Shown: positions 49,751 to 59,041, counted from the stretch's first letter. The stretch is DNA of 64,000 nt from Pseudomonas sp. p1(2021b) (GCF_020151015.1 NZ_CP083746.1:1-64000), one strand, 5' to 3'. The notes: a model not told the origin generated them from the sequence alone. Numbers and translations: made by a program.

Positions 49751-51751
49751 ATGCAGCAGCCGCACAATCCATTACTCAATGACAACCGCGCACCCATCGA
49801 TTACGACAGTGTGACGCTCGAACACGTGAAGTCGGCTTTCGATACGGTGATCGATAACTACGAGGCGGGCCTTCGACAGGTCATCGACAGCCAACAGGCG
49901 CAGCCCAGTTGGTATGGCCTGGTCCTGGCGATGGACAACGTGATCGCAGACGTACAGGCGGTAGCCTATGCAACCTTGCCTCTGGCCTATAAAGGCGAGC
50001 CGTGGCGCACGGTGATCTGGGATAACCTTGCCCGCGTGCAGGACCTATTCAGGGAAAACCGTAGGAACGAACCCCTGCATGCGCTCTATGAGCGCCTCGC
50101 CAGCAATAACCCCGGCCTGGATGTTTATGAGCGGGCCACCTTGGACAAGGTTCTTCAGGAGTATCGCTTGGCAGGCGTGCATTTGGACGAGACGCAACTC
50201 GCCAAGCTGCAGCAACTGGAGGACGAGATCCTCGAGCATCGATACGGATTCTTCGAAACGCTCGAGGAAACCATCGAGCGATCGAGCATCGATATCACGG
50301 ACGAAGCACGCCTGGCAGGCGTGCCACAGGACCTGCGCGACCTGATGGCCGAGGAAGCCACGAAGGCAGGGCTGACAGGTTGGCGAATCTTGTGCAATGC
50401 ACGGCACTGTAACGCCATTCTCGAATTCGCCGACGATCGGGGCCTGCGCAAGGAGGTCTATGCGGCTTATCACTCTCGGGGTGCGCACGAGGATCCGGAG
50501 AAGGACAACGGTAATCATCTGCAGCAGCTTGCACTGCTACGTGAACATAAAGCCCAGTTGATCGGCGGTTGCAGCTACCCGCAACTGATCTTGCAAGGCA
50601 AGGCCGCAGAAAGCGTGGAATCCGTGCAGCAGCTGCTCCATACCTTGGCCTGGAAGATCCGGCCAGCCATGCTCAAGGCCCGGCTCGAGATCCAGCGCCT
50701 GGCTCAGAAACACGCACTGGGCGATGCCCAGCCTTGGGACATCAAGTACCTGCGGGCACGTGAACAGACCATGAGCAGCGACGCACTGCGCGAATACTTC
50801 ACCTTGGACAACGCGGTGCAAGCGTTGGCCGACCTCGCCCAACGCGTGTTTGGCCTGACGTTTGTGCCGGAAACGTCGAAATGGCATGACAGCGTGAAGA
50901 GTTTTTCGGTGCGCCAGGGCGATGAGGTGGCCGGCTATCTGTACCTGGATGTCGTCCAGTACCCGGGCAAGGGCAGGGTTGTTCATACCACTGCCGTGCG
51001 CCATCGGCGATGGGATGCGCACGGACGTGTACATCCGGCTTCGGTGAACATGTTCAGCGATGGAGCGCCGGGGCAGGATGGGGTCCCCTCGCTGCTCGAC
51101 CATTTGGCATTGCGCAAACTGTTCCATGAGTTCGGCCATGCCCTGCACGTTTTGCTGATGCCTGCCACCAACCACCTGTTGTCCGACCCGAACCGGGCCG
51201 GCTCGGACAGCCAGGAGTTCTACGCCAAGTTTCTTGAGCGCTGGTTGTGGAGTGCCGAATATCTGGTGGGTATCTCTGCCCATTACCAGACCGGTGAACC
51301 ACTCACCCAGGTGCAGGCCGAATCGGTATTGGCCGATCTGCGCACGGCACAGCTCGACAGGTGCGCCCTTGACCTCAGCATGGCCTTGTTCGATCTGGAG
51401 CTGCATACCTCGCCCGATGATGGCAAAAGCCTGCAGCAGCGCTTGCTCGAGTGTCGCGAACGCTGCGGTTGCTGGCCATTGGCGAGCTTCGAGAAACCGG
51501 CGCATGCGCTCGATCATCTGGTGTCTGGCTATGAGGCCGGCTACTACAGCTATATCTGGGGTGAAGTGCATGCCATCGATGTGTTCTCTCACTTCGAGCA
51601 ATGGGGTTTGTTCGATGAGCGGGCGGGCAAGCGCTTCCGGGCGGCGTTCGCAGATTGGGCGAACGCCAAGTCGATACCCGAGGGGATCCAGGATTTCTTC
51701 GAGCGACCGATGCAGGCGGACGCGTTCCTGCGCTGGTATGGCCTGAGCTGA
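49751..51751 (+). CDS. Second M3-family metallopeptidase (diverged oligopeptidase A paralogue)
   Basis: This 666-residue protein is homologous to PrlC along its length and lies 116 bp after the YheV-like gene. The start at 49751 has AGGAG upstream. The zinc motif is HEFGHALHV from H459, and the third-ligand glutamate aligns in SQEFYAKFLERW, but the loop between them and the whole central part differ strongly from PrlC (SGINGVAWDAVELPSQ is replaced). AGYYSYIWGEVHAIDVFSHF near the end matches PrlC. The codon choice looks less optimised than in prlC. It could be an old duplication or an acquired gene with a different peptide preference. Confidence 0.85.
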   Translation: MQQPHNPLLNDNRAPIDYDSVTLEHVKSAFDTVIDNYEAGLRQVIDSQQAQPSWYGLVLAMDNVIADVQAVAYATLPLAYKGEPWRTVIWDNLARVQDLFRENRRNEPLHALYERLASNNPGLDVYERATLDKVLQEYRLAGVHLDETQLAKLQQLEDEILEHRYGFFETLEETIERSSIDITDEARLAGVPQDLRDLMAEEATKAGLTGWRILCNARHCNAILEFADDRGLRKEVYAAYHSRGAHEDPEKDNGNHLQQLALLREHKAQLIGGCSYPQLILQGKAAESVESVQQLLHTLAWKIRPAMLKARLEIQRLAQKHALGDAQPWDIKYLRAREQTMSSDALREYFTLDNAVQALADLAQRVFGLTFVPETSKWHDSVKSFSVRQGDEVAGYLYLDVVQYPGKGRVVHTTAVRHRRWDAHGRVHPASVNMFSDGAPGQDGVPSLLDHLALRKLFHEFGHALHVLLMPATNHLLSDPNRAGSDSQEFYAKFLERWLWSAEYLVGISAHYQTGEPLTQVQAESVLADLRTAQLDRCALDLSMALFDLELHTSPDDGKSLQQRLLECRERCGCWPLASFEKPAHALDHLVSGYEAGYYSYIWGEVHAIDVFSHFEQWGLFDERAGKRFRAAFADWANAKSIPEGIQDFFERPMQADAFLRWYGLS

Positions 51752-51800
51752 GTTCAAGCGCCTGACCAAAGGCGCTGGCTCCCATCCAAGTCTGCGATTA

Positions 51801-51816
51801 CTGTATATGGATACAG
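51801..51816. promoter_or_regulatory. LexA (SOS) box
   Basis: CTGTATATGGATACAG fits the CTG-N10-CAG LexA operator with an AT-rich alternating core. It is 16 bp before the start of the radical SAM gene; the P. aeruginosa homologue (PA0069) is, as I recall, a member of the LexA regulon. Confidence 0.87.
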
Positions 51817-51831
51817 TCATTGGAGCCTGCG

Positions 51832-52890
51832 ATGTTCCCTCCAGCGCCGCAAAAAGGCCGTGGCACGACCTGCAACCCGCATAATCGCTTTGCCCCTAAC
51901 CACTCGGTTGCGCAAGACGATGGCTGGTACCAGGAAGTGCCCCCGACCCAGGGTACCGAAATACGGGTCGAGGTCGCCAAGAGCATCATCACGCGCAACG
52001 CCTCGCCCGACCTCCCCTTCGACCGCTCCATCAACCCCTACCGAGGTTGCGAGCATGGCTGCATCTACTGCTACGCTCGCCCCAGTCATGCCTACTGGGA
52101 CCTCTCTCCCGGCCTGGACTTCGAGACCAAGCTGATCGCCAAGACCAACGCCGCCGAGGTGCTCGAACAACAGTTGCGCAAGCCAGGCTACGTCTGTGCG
52201 CCCATCAACCTGGGCTCGAACACCGACCCCTACCAGCCCATCGAACGGGAGCAACAGCTGACCCGGCGTCTGCTGGAAGTCCTGCTGCGCTTTCGTCACC
52301 CGGTCACCATCGTCACCAAAGGTTCGCTGGTCCTGCGCGACCTCGATCTGTTGGCCGAAATGGCCAGCCAGCGGCTGGCCCGGGTGATGATCAGCCTGAC
52401 CACGCTGGACGACGATCTCAAGCGCACCCTGGAGCCGCGGGCCGCATCGCCCAAGGCGCGGCTGCGGGCCATTCGGGTGTTGCGCGAGGCAGGCGTGCCG
52501 GTGGGCGTGCTGTGTTCGCCGATGATCCCGATGATCAACGACAGCGAACTGGAGCACTTGCTGGAGGCGGCCAGGCAAGCCGGCGCGCAGAGTGCGGCCT
52601 ACATGATGCTGCGTCTGCCGCTGGAGGTTGCGCCGCTGTTCGAGCAATGGTTGCACGATCACTACCCGCAACGGGCTGCCCATGTGCTCAGCCTGATTCG
52701 TCAGAGCCGAGGGGGTGAGTTGTACGACAGTCGCTTTGGTTCGAGGATGCGCGGCGAAGGGGTCTTCGCCGAGCTCCTGGCGCAGCGGTTCGCCAAGGCC
52801 ATGCGCCGGTTGGGGTTCGAGGGACGGGAGGCGCAAGCGCTGGATTGCACCGCATTCTGCCCGCCGGGTGGGCAGATGGCGTTGTTCTGA
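51832..52890 (+). CDS. PA0069-family radical SAM protein (SplB-like)
   Basis: This 352-residue protein has the radical SAM cluster motif CEHGCIYCYA with cysteines at 73, 77 and 80, and the spore-photoproduct-lyase-like arrangement NPYRGCEHGC...RPSHAYWDLSPGLDFETKL. GGAG precedes the ATG at 51832. A LexA box overlaps the promoter region, so a role in DNA damage is likely; the reaction is not known to me. There is an extra conserved cysteine pair near the C-terminus (DCTAFCPPGGQ). Confidence 0.88.
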   Translation: MFPPAPQKGRGTTCNPHNRFAPNHSVAQDDGWYQEVPPTQGTEIRVEVAKSIITRNASPDLPFDRSINPYRGCEHGCIYCYARPSHAYWDLSPGLDFETKLIAKTNAAEVLEQQLRKPGYVCAPINLGSNTDPYQPIEREQQLTRRLLEVLLRFRHPVTIVTKGSLVLRDLDLLAEMASQRLARVMISLTTLDDDLKRTLEPRAASPKARLRAIRVLREAGVPVGVLCSPMIPMINDSELEHLLEAARQAGAQSAAYMMLRLPLEVAPLFEQWLHDHYPQRAAHVLSLIRQSRGGELYDSRFGSRMRGEGVFAELLAQRFAKAMRRLGFEGREAQALDCTAFCPPGGQMALF

Positions 52891-53208
52891 GTGGTTGGGG
52901 TCGCGTTGAACGGCATAGCAGCCCGACAGGTCAAAAAGCCATCCCTAGTCTGGCTCATGGCAACCGATATTTTTCTTCCAGGCTATTGGCGGTTGATGCT
53001 TTTTTGCTATTATCGATTTCCCGCCTTTAGAAGCTGGAACGCCCGTTCTAGAGCCTTCAAATTCAGTTTCAGTTAAGTTTTCCACGGTAGCGTGAGCCCA
53101 CAAGAGATTGTGATGAATGGCCCGTGCCCGGCATCTAACGCCCTGCATAACCAGAATCTTTACCCGGTAAACTGGAACTTACCCTACACACCGTCAAGAG
53201 GATGAATC
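52891..53208. other. Intergenic region before the carbonic anhydrase gene
   Basis: These 318 bp hold no convincing gene. The middle (about 52965-53080) is relatively AT-rich and contains a short inverted repeat GAACG-CC-CGTTC (53037-53048). The promoter of the carbonic anhydrase gene is probably here, but no clear -35/-10 pair or terminator was recognised. Confidence 0.5.
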
Positions 53209-53928
53209 ATGCCCGTCAAGGACCCATCCAAGGTCGTCCCGGCTGCACCCGCCGAAAGTGCCGATGCTGCCCTGAAGCATATCGTCGACGGCTTCCTGCG
53301 GTTTCACCATGATGTCTTCCCCGAACAGCAGGAACTGTTCAAGAAGCTTGCCACCGCGCAGACACCGCGCGCCATGTTCATCACGTGCGCCGACTCGCGC
53401 ATCGTCCCCGAACTGATTACCCAAAGTTCTCCCGGCGACCTGTTCGTGACCCGTAACGTAGGTAACGTCGTACCGCCCTATGGGCAGATGAACGGCGGTG
53501 TATCCACGGCCATCGAGTACGCCGTGCTGGCCTTGGGCGTGCACCACATCATTGTCTGCGGCCATTCCGATTGCGGCGCCATGCGAGCAGTGCTCAACCC
53601 CAACTCGCTGGAGAAGATGCCCACGGTCAAGGCCTGGCTGCGCCACGCGGAAGTCGCCCGCACCGTGGTCGAGGACAACTGCTCCTGCGGCAGCGAGCAC
53701 GAGAGCATGCAGGTGCTGACCAAGGAAAACGTCATCGCCCAGTTGCATCACCTGCGCACCCACCCCTCGGTCGCCTCGCGCCTGGCGGCTGGCCAGTTGT
53801 TCATCCATGGCTGGGTCTACGACATCGAGACCAGCCAGATCGAAGCCTATGACGCCGCCAGCGACAGCTTCCTGCCGCTGACCGCCGACCAGCCGATCCC
53901 CTGCGCTACACCGAGAGGCCGCTACTAA
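53209..53928 (+). CDS. Beta-class carbonic anhydrase
   Basis: This 239-residue enzyme interconverts CO2 and bicarbonate. Zinc ligands are C60 (ITCADSRIVPE), H119 and C122 (CGHSDCGAM), with the Asp-Arg dyad D62/R64. GAGGA precedes the ATG. It is followed on the same strand, after 185 bp, by a SulP transporter, a pairing seen in many bacteria and suggesting linked bicarbonate handling. Confidence 0.94.
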   Translation: MPVKDPSKVVPAAPAESADAALKHIVDGFLRFHHDVFPEQQELFKKLATAQTPRAMFITCADSRIVPELITQSSPGDLFVTRNVGNVVPPYGQMNGGVSTAIEYAVLALGVHHIIVCGHSDCGAMRAVLNPNSLEKMPTVKAWLRHAEVARTVVEDNCSCGSEHESMQVLTKENVIAQLHHLRTHPSVASRLAAGQLFIHGWVYDIETSQIEAYDAASDSFLPLTADQPIPCATPRGRY

Positions 53929-54113
53929 GCGGCCCATACCTCGCAGTAATTTTTCGCCGACCGGCCGTACCCGTTGAGGGTGTGGCCAGTTGTCGGCTGC
54001 CTTGAATTCCCCTGACTGCCTTGCTGGTTCGCCGGCGGCCCGCGCCTGCGCGTGTGTCGGGGTTCCCTGTGCCTGCGGCTGGCGGACTGGCCGCGTATCG
54101 AGAAAGGAGCTTC

Positions 54114-55643
54114 ATGGTGAACAAGACACAGATCAAAGCGGCCCTGCCGCGTGAGTTGTTGGCATCGGTAGTGGTCTTTTTGGTGGCCCTGCCCTTGTGC
54201 ATGGGCATTGCGATCGCTTCGGGCATGCCACCGGCCAAGGGGCTGATCACGGGTATCATCGGTGGCCTCGTGGTCGGCTTCCTCGCTGGCTCGCCCTTGC
54301 AGGTCAGCGGCCCTGCCGCGGGCCTGGCGGTGCTGGTGTTCGAGCTGGTGCGCCAGCATGGCATGGCCATGTTGGGCCCGATCCTCTTGCTCGCTGGCCT
54401 GTTGCAGCTATTGGCCGGGCGCCTGCGCCTGGGCTGTTGGTTCCGCGTCACTGCCCCTGCCGTGGTGTACGGGATGCTCGCCGGAATCGGCGTGCTGATC
54501 GTGTTGTCCCAGGTGCATGTGATGTTCGACAGCGCGCCCCAGCCGTCTGGGGTGCAGAACCTGCTGGGCTTCCCGGCGACGGTGGCTGCCGCCCTGCCAT
54601 TGGAAAGTGCGGGCAATGGCTGGCAGGCCGGCGCCCTGGGCCTTGGGACCATCGCCTTGATGTGGGCCTGGGAGCGCTGGCGCCCGCAGCGCTTGCGCTT
54701 CATTCCCGGTGCCTTGCTGGGTGTGGCGGCGATGACCGCCGTCAGCCTGTGGCTGGCCCTGCCGGTGAACCGTGTACAGGTACCGGCAGACCTGTCCGAA
54801 GCCATCGACTGGCTGCGCCCGGACGACCTGCTCAAGCTGGCCGACCCCGCCCTGCTGGTCGCCGCCTTCGCCCTGGCCTTCATCGCCAGCGCCGAAACCT
54901 TGCTCTCGGCCGCTGCGGTGGACCGCATGCACAGTGGCCAGCGCTCGGACTTTGACCGTGAACTGTCGGCCCAGGGGCTGGGCAACATGCTCTGCGGTGT
55001 GCTGGGTGCGTTACCGATGACCGGTGTGATCGTGCGCAGCTCGGCCAACGTCCAGGCCGGCGCCCAGACGCGTTGGTCGGCGATTTTCCATGGCGTGTGG
55101 CTGCTGGCGTTCGTGGTGGCGCTCAGCAGCGTGCTGCAGCAGATTCCCGTGGCCAGCCTGGCCGGCGTGCTGGTGTATACCGGCGTCAAGCTGGTGGATT
55201 TCAAGGCGTTCCGCGGGTTGGGCCGGTACGGCCGCATGCCGATGTTCACCTATGCCGCCACGGCGCTGGCGATCATCCTCACCGACCTGCTGACCGGCGT
55301 GCTGCTCGGGTTCGCTCTGACCTTGCTGAAACTGGCGCTCAAGGCGGCGCGGCTGAAGATCAACCTGGCCACCCTGCAAGAGCCAGGGCACATGGAACTG
55401 CGGCTCAGTGGCGCCGCGACCTTCCTCAAGGTGCCGGCGTTGACCCAGGTGCTGGAGAGCGTGCCGCAAGGGACCACACTGCACGTGCCGTTGAACAACC
55501 TCAGTTACATCGACCACTCCTGCCTGGAACTGCTCGAGGACTGGGGGCGCAGCAATGCGGCCAAGGGGTCGCGGCTGTTGATCGAGCAGCGCGGGCTCAA
55601 GCGCAGGGTCGAAGGGCGCCTGCGCTCGGCCGTGTCGGTGTGA
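54114..55643 (+). CDS. SulP-family transporter next to carbonic anhydrase (possible bicarbonate transporter)
   Basis: This 509-residue membrane protein with about 10-12 helices starts MVNKTQIKAALPRELLASVVVFLVALPLCMGIAIASGMPPAKGLITGIIGG, the SulP core. The C-terminal STAS-like domain is short (LHVPLNNLSYIDHSCLELLEDW near residue 463). AAGGAG lies 5 bases before the ATG at 54114. Location behind a carbonic anhydrase favours bicarbonate as substrate; sulfate remains possible. Confidence 0.86.
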   Translation: MVNKTQIKAALPRELLASVVVFLVALPLCMGIAIASGMPPAKGLITGIIGGLVVGFLAGSPLQVSGPAAGLAVLVFELVRQHGMAMLGPILLLAGLLQLLAGRLRLGCWFRVTAPAVVYGMLAGIGVLIVLSQVHVMFDSAPQPSGVQNLLGFPATVAAALPLESAGNGWQAGALGLGTIALMWAWERWRPQRLRFIPGALLGVAAMTAVSLWLALPVNRVQVPADLSEAIDWLRPDDLLKLADPALLVAAFALAFIASAETLLSAAAVDRMHSGQRSDFDRELSAQGLGNMLCGVLGALPMTGVIVRSSANVQAGAQTRWSAIFHGVWLLAFVVALSSVLQQIPVASLAGVLVYTGVKLVDFKAFRGLGRYGRMPMFTYAATALAIILTDLLTGVLLGFALTLLKLALKAARLKINLATLQEPGHMELRLSGAATFLKVPALTQVLESVPQGTTLHVPLNNLSYIDHSCLELLEDWGRSNAAKGSRLLIEQRGLKRRVEGRLRSAVSV

Positions 55644-55691
55644 ACGAGCAGTGTGGCGCTATGATCGGAAGGATCGGTGCCAGATAAGCGT

Positions 55692-57284
55692 TCAAGCGGG
55701 CTGCGGTACTAACTTGCGGCAGCTTTCCTTGCGGCTGGGGTATTGCTGACACTTTTGCATGATCTGCTTCACCCTGTCGTCGGCCTTGAGCTGCCGGTTA
55801 GCCAGCAGCTTCTCGGTGATGAACAGCTCTTCCGACCCCAGGTTGCGCTCGGCCTTGTCGATCATCGTCAGTGCTGCCTGCGGGTCGCCACGCTTGAGGT
55901 GGTAGCCGATCATCAGGTCATAGATCGAGGGGCCGGCAAGCGACCAGTCCTGGATCGATTCAAGGTCAGCGAACGCTGCACGGCCGTTGCCTTGTGCCAA
56001 GTGCAGGGTGAACGCCGCCCGGCGGATGCCTGGCTGGTTGCCGACGGGCGATGCCAGTGCCCTGGCCACGAAGACACTCGCCTCCTGCTGCTTGTTCTGC
56101 TCGAGTGCCGTGGTTGCCGCATAGGCGTCCTTGTAGCCTTGCAGTGCCAGGCGTACCGATGGCTCGTCGCGAACCTGCGGCCAACTGCGTCGATCTACTC
56201 GTACTCGTGCTTTTTGACGGTATTCGCGTCTTAAATAGTGACGTAGCTCCTCATCGCGCTGCAGCGGGGACATGTGCGAGCGAGTGAGGTATTGGCCGGT
56301 AGCGGCGATGGTAGTGCCGAGCCCTTGGTTGAGCAGGGTTTGCAACTCTTGGCTGAAGCGATTGAGGTCTAACTGCTTGAGCGAGTCCTGCATGGCGTTC
56401 TGGCGCTCTTTCAGGAAACCGGTCAGCAATGGCTTCTGTTTGCCCTGGAAGTCGTTCAGGCGTTGCAGGCTCACGCTCGAAGCGCGGGGTGCATAGCCGG
56501 CGCGAACCATCAGGTCGGAGCCGAGCAAGTCGGCCTGGTCTTCCTGAGCTCGCCCCCAGGCGGTGCTCCAGACATTGTCCGAGAAGCTGTTGGCCAGGGC
56601 GGTGTAGAGCACGGTATTGCCGATGGTCTTCTGGGTGCCCAGCGGATCCTTGCTGATCAGCTTGAGTGCGCCACTGCTGCGGTCTACGCCCGTATTCCTG
56701 GCAACGGCCGCGATCACCACAGTGGTGGCGATGTTGGTCATCAGCTCCTTTTGTTGTTGGAAGGCCGCCAGGCGGTCATGATGACGCAACAACACGTGGC
56801 TCATTTCGTGGCCCAACATAGCCGCGATCTCGTCTTCGCTTTCGACATTATCGAGCATGCCCAGTGGCACGAAGATATTGCCGTAGGGGTCAGCCGAAGG
56901 CCCGAAGGTATAGCTGTCGACGATACGTACCCGAAGGGCCGGTGCCTCCCCTGGCCAGCCTTTGGCAAGGCGCGTGACAATGCCCTGCAGGTAAGCCTCG
57001 AGTTTGGGAATGCGTACCTGGTTCTGTTGGTTGACCTCGTCGGCCCGGATCGTGCGGCCATCGAAACTCAGGCGCAGCTGGTTGGCGTGTTGTGGGTCCA
57101 GGCGGTAATACTGTCGTACCTCGGCCTGTTCGAAGTAGCGGCCCTGCAGACGTGACTGGGTGGATGGGCCCACAAGGTTCAATACCGCATCGCTGGCACC
57201 ATTGAATGTCTGGCAACCGCCGAGCAAGGCTGCTGCAGCCAATAGCAGGACACGCTTGGCGCCCTTGGCGAGTGCTCCGCTCAC
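55692..57284 (-). CDS. M48-family metalloprotease, lipoprotein
   Basis: This protein of about 530 residues has a lipoprotein signal (KRVLLLAAAALLGGC), a zinc peptidase domain with HEMSHVLLRHHDR near residue 158 and the third-ligand region EDQADLLGSDLM near 248, and a long C-terminal helical part (about 330-530) with TPR-like features (LHLAQGNGRAAFADLESIQDW, then YHLKRGDPQAALTMIDKAE). The plan resembles BepA/LoiP-type envelope quality-control proteases. The GTG at 57284 overlaps the stop of the upstream gene as GTGA; the longer frame would lie inside that gene. Confidence 0.85.
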   Translation of the reverse strand: MSGALAKGAKRVLLLAAAALLGGCQTFNGASDAVLNLVGPSTQSRLQGRYFEQAEVRQYYRLDPQHANQLRLSFDGRTIRADEVNQQNQVRIPKLEAYLQGIVTRLAKGWPGEAPALRVRIVDSYTFGPSADPYGNIFVPLGMLDNVESEDEIAAMLGHEMSHVLLRHHDRLAAFQQQKELMTNIATTVVIAAVARNTGVDRSSGALKLISKDPLGTQKTIGNTVLYTALANSFSDNVWSTAWGRAQEDQADLLGSDLMVRAGYAPRASSVSLQRLNDFQGKQKPLLTGFLKERQNAMQDSLKQLDLNRFSQELQTLLNQGLGTTIAATGQYLTRSHMSPLQRDEELRHYLRREYRQKARVRVDRRSWPQVRDEPSVRLALQGYKDAYAATTALEQNKQQEASVFVARALASPVGNQPGIRRAAFTLHLAQGNGRAAFADLESIQDWSLAGPSIYDLMIGYHLKRGDPQAALTMIDKAERNLGSEELFITEKLLANRQLKADDRVKQIMQKCQQYPSRKESCRKLVPQPA

Positions 57285-57640
57285 TTGCTGCACCCCGAGC
57301 CGAAACCGATGGTGGAGTTGTTCTGGTGATCGTCCGCTTGGCTGCTGGACAGTTTCTGGCACGGTAGCTTGACCACATTCAGCGGCGGGGACACGCGTAC
57401 ATCCATGGTGTCCAGCCAGACCTTCTGTCCCGCCAGTTCGACCTGTACCAAGTCCAGTTCCTTGTTGTACTGCAGCACCGGCAGTGTTTTCGGCAGGCCG
57501 TTGCGTGCCACCTCGCGCTGCGACCTACCCTGGTCATCCAGGACGGTAACCGGGTCGGCAAGGAATGCATCCACGATCGGGGATGCCAGAAGGCTCTGGC
57601 TGAACAGCGCTGATATCAGGAAAAGGGAAATCTTGTTCAT
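57281..57640 (-). CDS. Small secreted SH3-like protein, function unknown
   Basis: This 119-residue protein has a signal peptide (MNKISLFLISALFSQSLLAS) and one short beta-rich domain with an SH3-like signature (LPVLQYNKELDLVQVELAGQ followed by KVWLDTMDVRV). Two cysteines near the end (KLPCQKL and GFGSGCSK) may form a disulfide. It lies between a CHASE2 protein gene (34-bp gap) and the M48 gene (4-bp overlap), so all three are one operon. The SH3 assignment is from pattern only. Confidence 0.72.
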   Translation of the reverse strand: MNKISLFLISALFSQSLLASPIVDAFLADPVTVLDDQGRSQREVARNGLPKTLPVLQYNKELDLVQVELAGQKVWLDTMDVRVSPPLNVVKLPCQKLSSSQADDHQNNSTIGFGSGCSK

Positions 57641-57674
57641 CTCTGGTCTCCTTGAGTAGCCAATTCAGGTTTGC

Positions 57675-59018
57675 TCACGCCTTGTCCTCCAACAGGGTCT
57701 GGACCCTGGTTTTGAACAACGTAAGGGAAAGCAGCAGCAGACCGAGCACATTGGCGGGTGTGAAATTCCATCGCCAGAGCGCCGCACTCAGGCCAAGCAC
57801 AAGCGCGAGCACCACGCCCCAGGCTGCGAGCGGTTGCAGCAACAGGCGGCGTCGGCTTCCGGTTTGCGAGGTGGTCAACACCGGGCTTTCCAGGCGCCCC
57901 TTGAGGCTGGCGATGAGCGCCAGCAACAACAACTCGCCTACATCCAGCACGTCCACCGAGCCGGTGCCGGGCACACCCAGCTCGGCCAGGCTCTGCGTCG
58001 ATCGGTAATAGCCCATGCCCCAATTGATCAGGTTGTCCAAGGCCATCGCATGGACATACACGCCGGCTATCTTGCCGTGCAGCGGTGAGAGCGTGACGTC
58101 ACCGGTTCCGGCGATACGGGCACCTACCAGCACCAACTTGCCGGTCAGTAGTTGCTTGAGCAGCGCTTGGTCGTCGGCGTCCGTCGCTTCAAGATCGCTG
58201 GCAGACAATGTCAGGCTATAGGCGCAGTTCGCCTGAGCCTGGCTGCCAAGCTTCCAGAACACCGCGTGTAACAACTGGTCGGCCAGGCCAGGGAAGGAGC
58301 ATTCGCTGATATCCGAAACCTTTGCCTGCGACGGCGACTGCTTCAGCCCCCACTGCACGGCCATGTCGGGCAAGCGTGCCGCAGCAATAGCATCGGCCGG
58401 CAACGGTGCGCAGGCATGGTGGTGGCAATATTCGCGGTAAAGCTGCAGGGCCGGTGTCTCCAGAACGCCGACCGCGGTGGGCACAGCTAAGGGATATTGG
58501 TTGCCATGGCCGCTCCAGCTCACCAAGGCGGGTTCGCTGACCTCGGCAAACCGTGGCAAGGCGTTGACCGCACCTTGGGTGTCTGCGGAAAAACCGGTAT
58601 TGGCCAGGAAAAGAGGAATGCCTTGATGCCGGTAACGCTCCAAGACGTTGGCCAGCAATTGGCTTTCCATCCGTGGAGCCTGACCGGGGGTTTCCCGGGA
58701 ATGATCATGGCTATACAGCAGGTCGATAAACACTGCGCCAGGCTTGTAGGCGAGCAGGCGTTTGAACAGTTTGCTCTGCTCGCTGTAAGGCAATGGCCAA
58801 TAGGTCTGGTTGCGCTGCAGGTAAGCGTCGTCGATTAGAATGACGACCACCTGTTGCTGGCCTTTTTCTGCGTACCAACTGGCCAACAGCCGGTTCAACC
58901 AACGGGAAGACGCATCATCCGTGGCGCTGGCCAGGCCGAAGGGATCGAGGAGGGCGATGAGGACGACTGCAAGGCCAAAGAGCAATTGGCGCAGGACCAA
59001 GGGCGATAACGTGAGCAT
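57675..59018 (-). CDS. CHASE2-domain membrane protein without an output domain
   Basis: This protein of about 447 residues has one N-terminal membrane helix (LVLRQLLFGLAVVLIALLDPF), a periplasmic CHASE2 domain (about 25-330) with the conserved GKLVLVGARIAGTGD and KIAGVYVHAMALDNLI blocks, and two or three C-terminal helices (VGELLLLALIASL, LAAWGVVLALVLGLSAALW, NVLGLLLLSLTLF). It stops about 15 residues after the last helix, with no kinase, cyclase or GGDEF domain. The ATG at 59018 is preferred to a TTG at 59033. It leads an operon with the SH3-like protein and the M48 lipoprotein. Confidence 0.82.
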   Translation of the reverse strand: MLTLSPLVLRQLLFGLAVVLIALLDPFGLASATDDASSRWLNRLLASWYAEKGQQQVVVILIDDAYLQRNQTYWPLPYSEQSKLFKRLLAYKPGAVFIDLLYSHDHSRETPGQAPRMESQLLANVLERYRHQGIPLFLANTGFSADTQGAVNALPRFAEVSEPALVSWSGHGNQYPLAVPTAVGVLETPALQLYREYCHHHACAPLPADAIAAARLPDMAVQWGLKQSPSQAKVSDISECSFPGLADQLLHAVFWKLGSQAQANCAYSLTLSASDLEATDADDQALLKQLLTGKLVLVGARIAGTGDVTLSPLHGKIAGVYVHAMALDNLINWGMGYYRSTQSLAELGVPGTGSVDVLDVGELLLLALIASLKGRLESPVLTTSQTGSRRRLLLQPLAAWGVVLALVLGLSAALWRWNFTPANVLGLLLLSLTLFKTRVQTLLEDKA

Positions 59019-59041
59019 CCATGTCTCAGGCAATTGAATGG

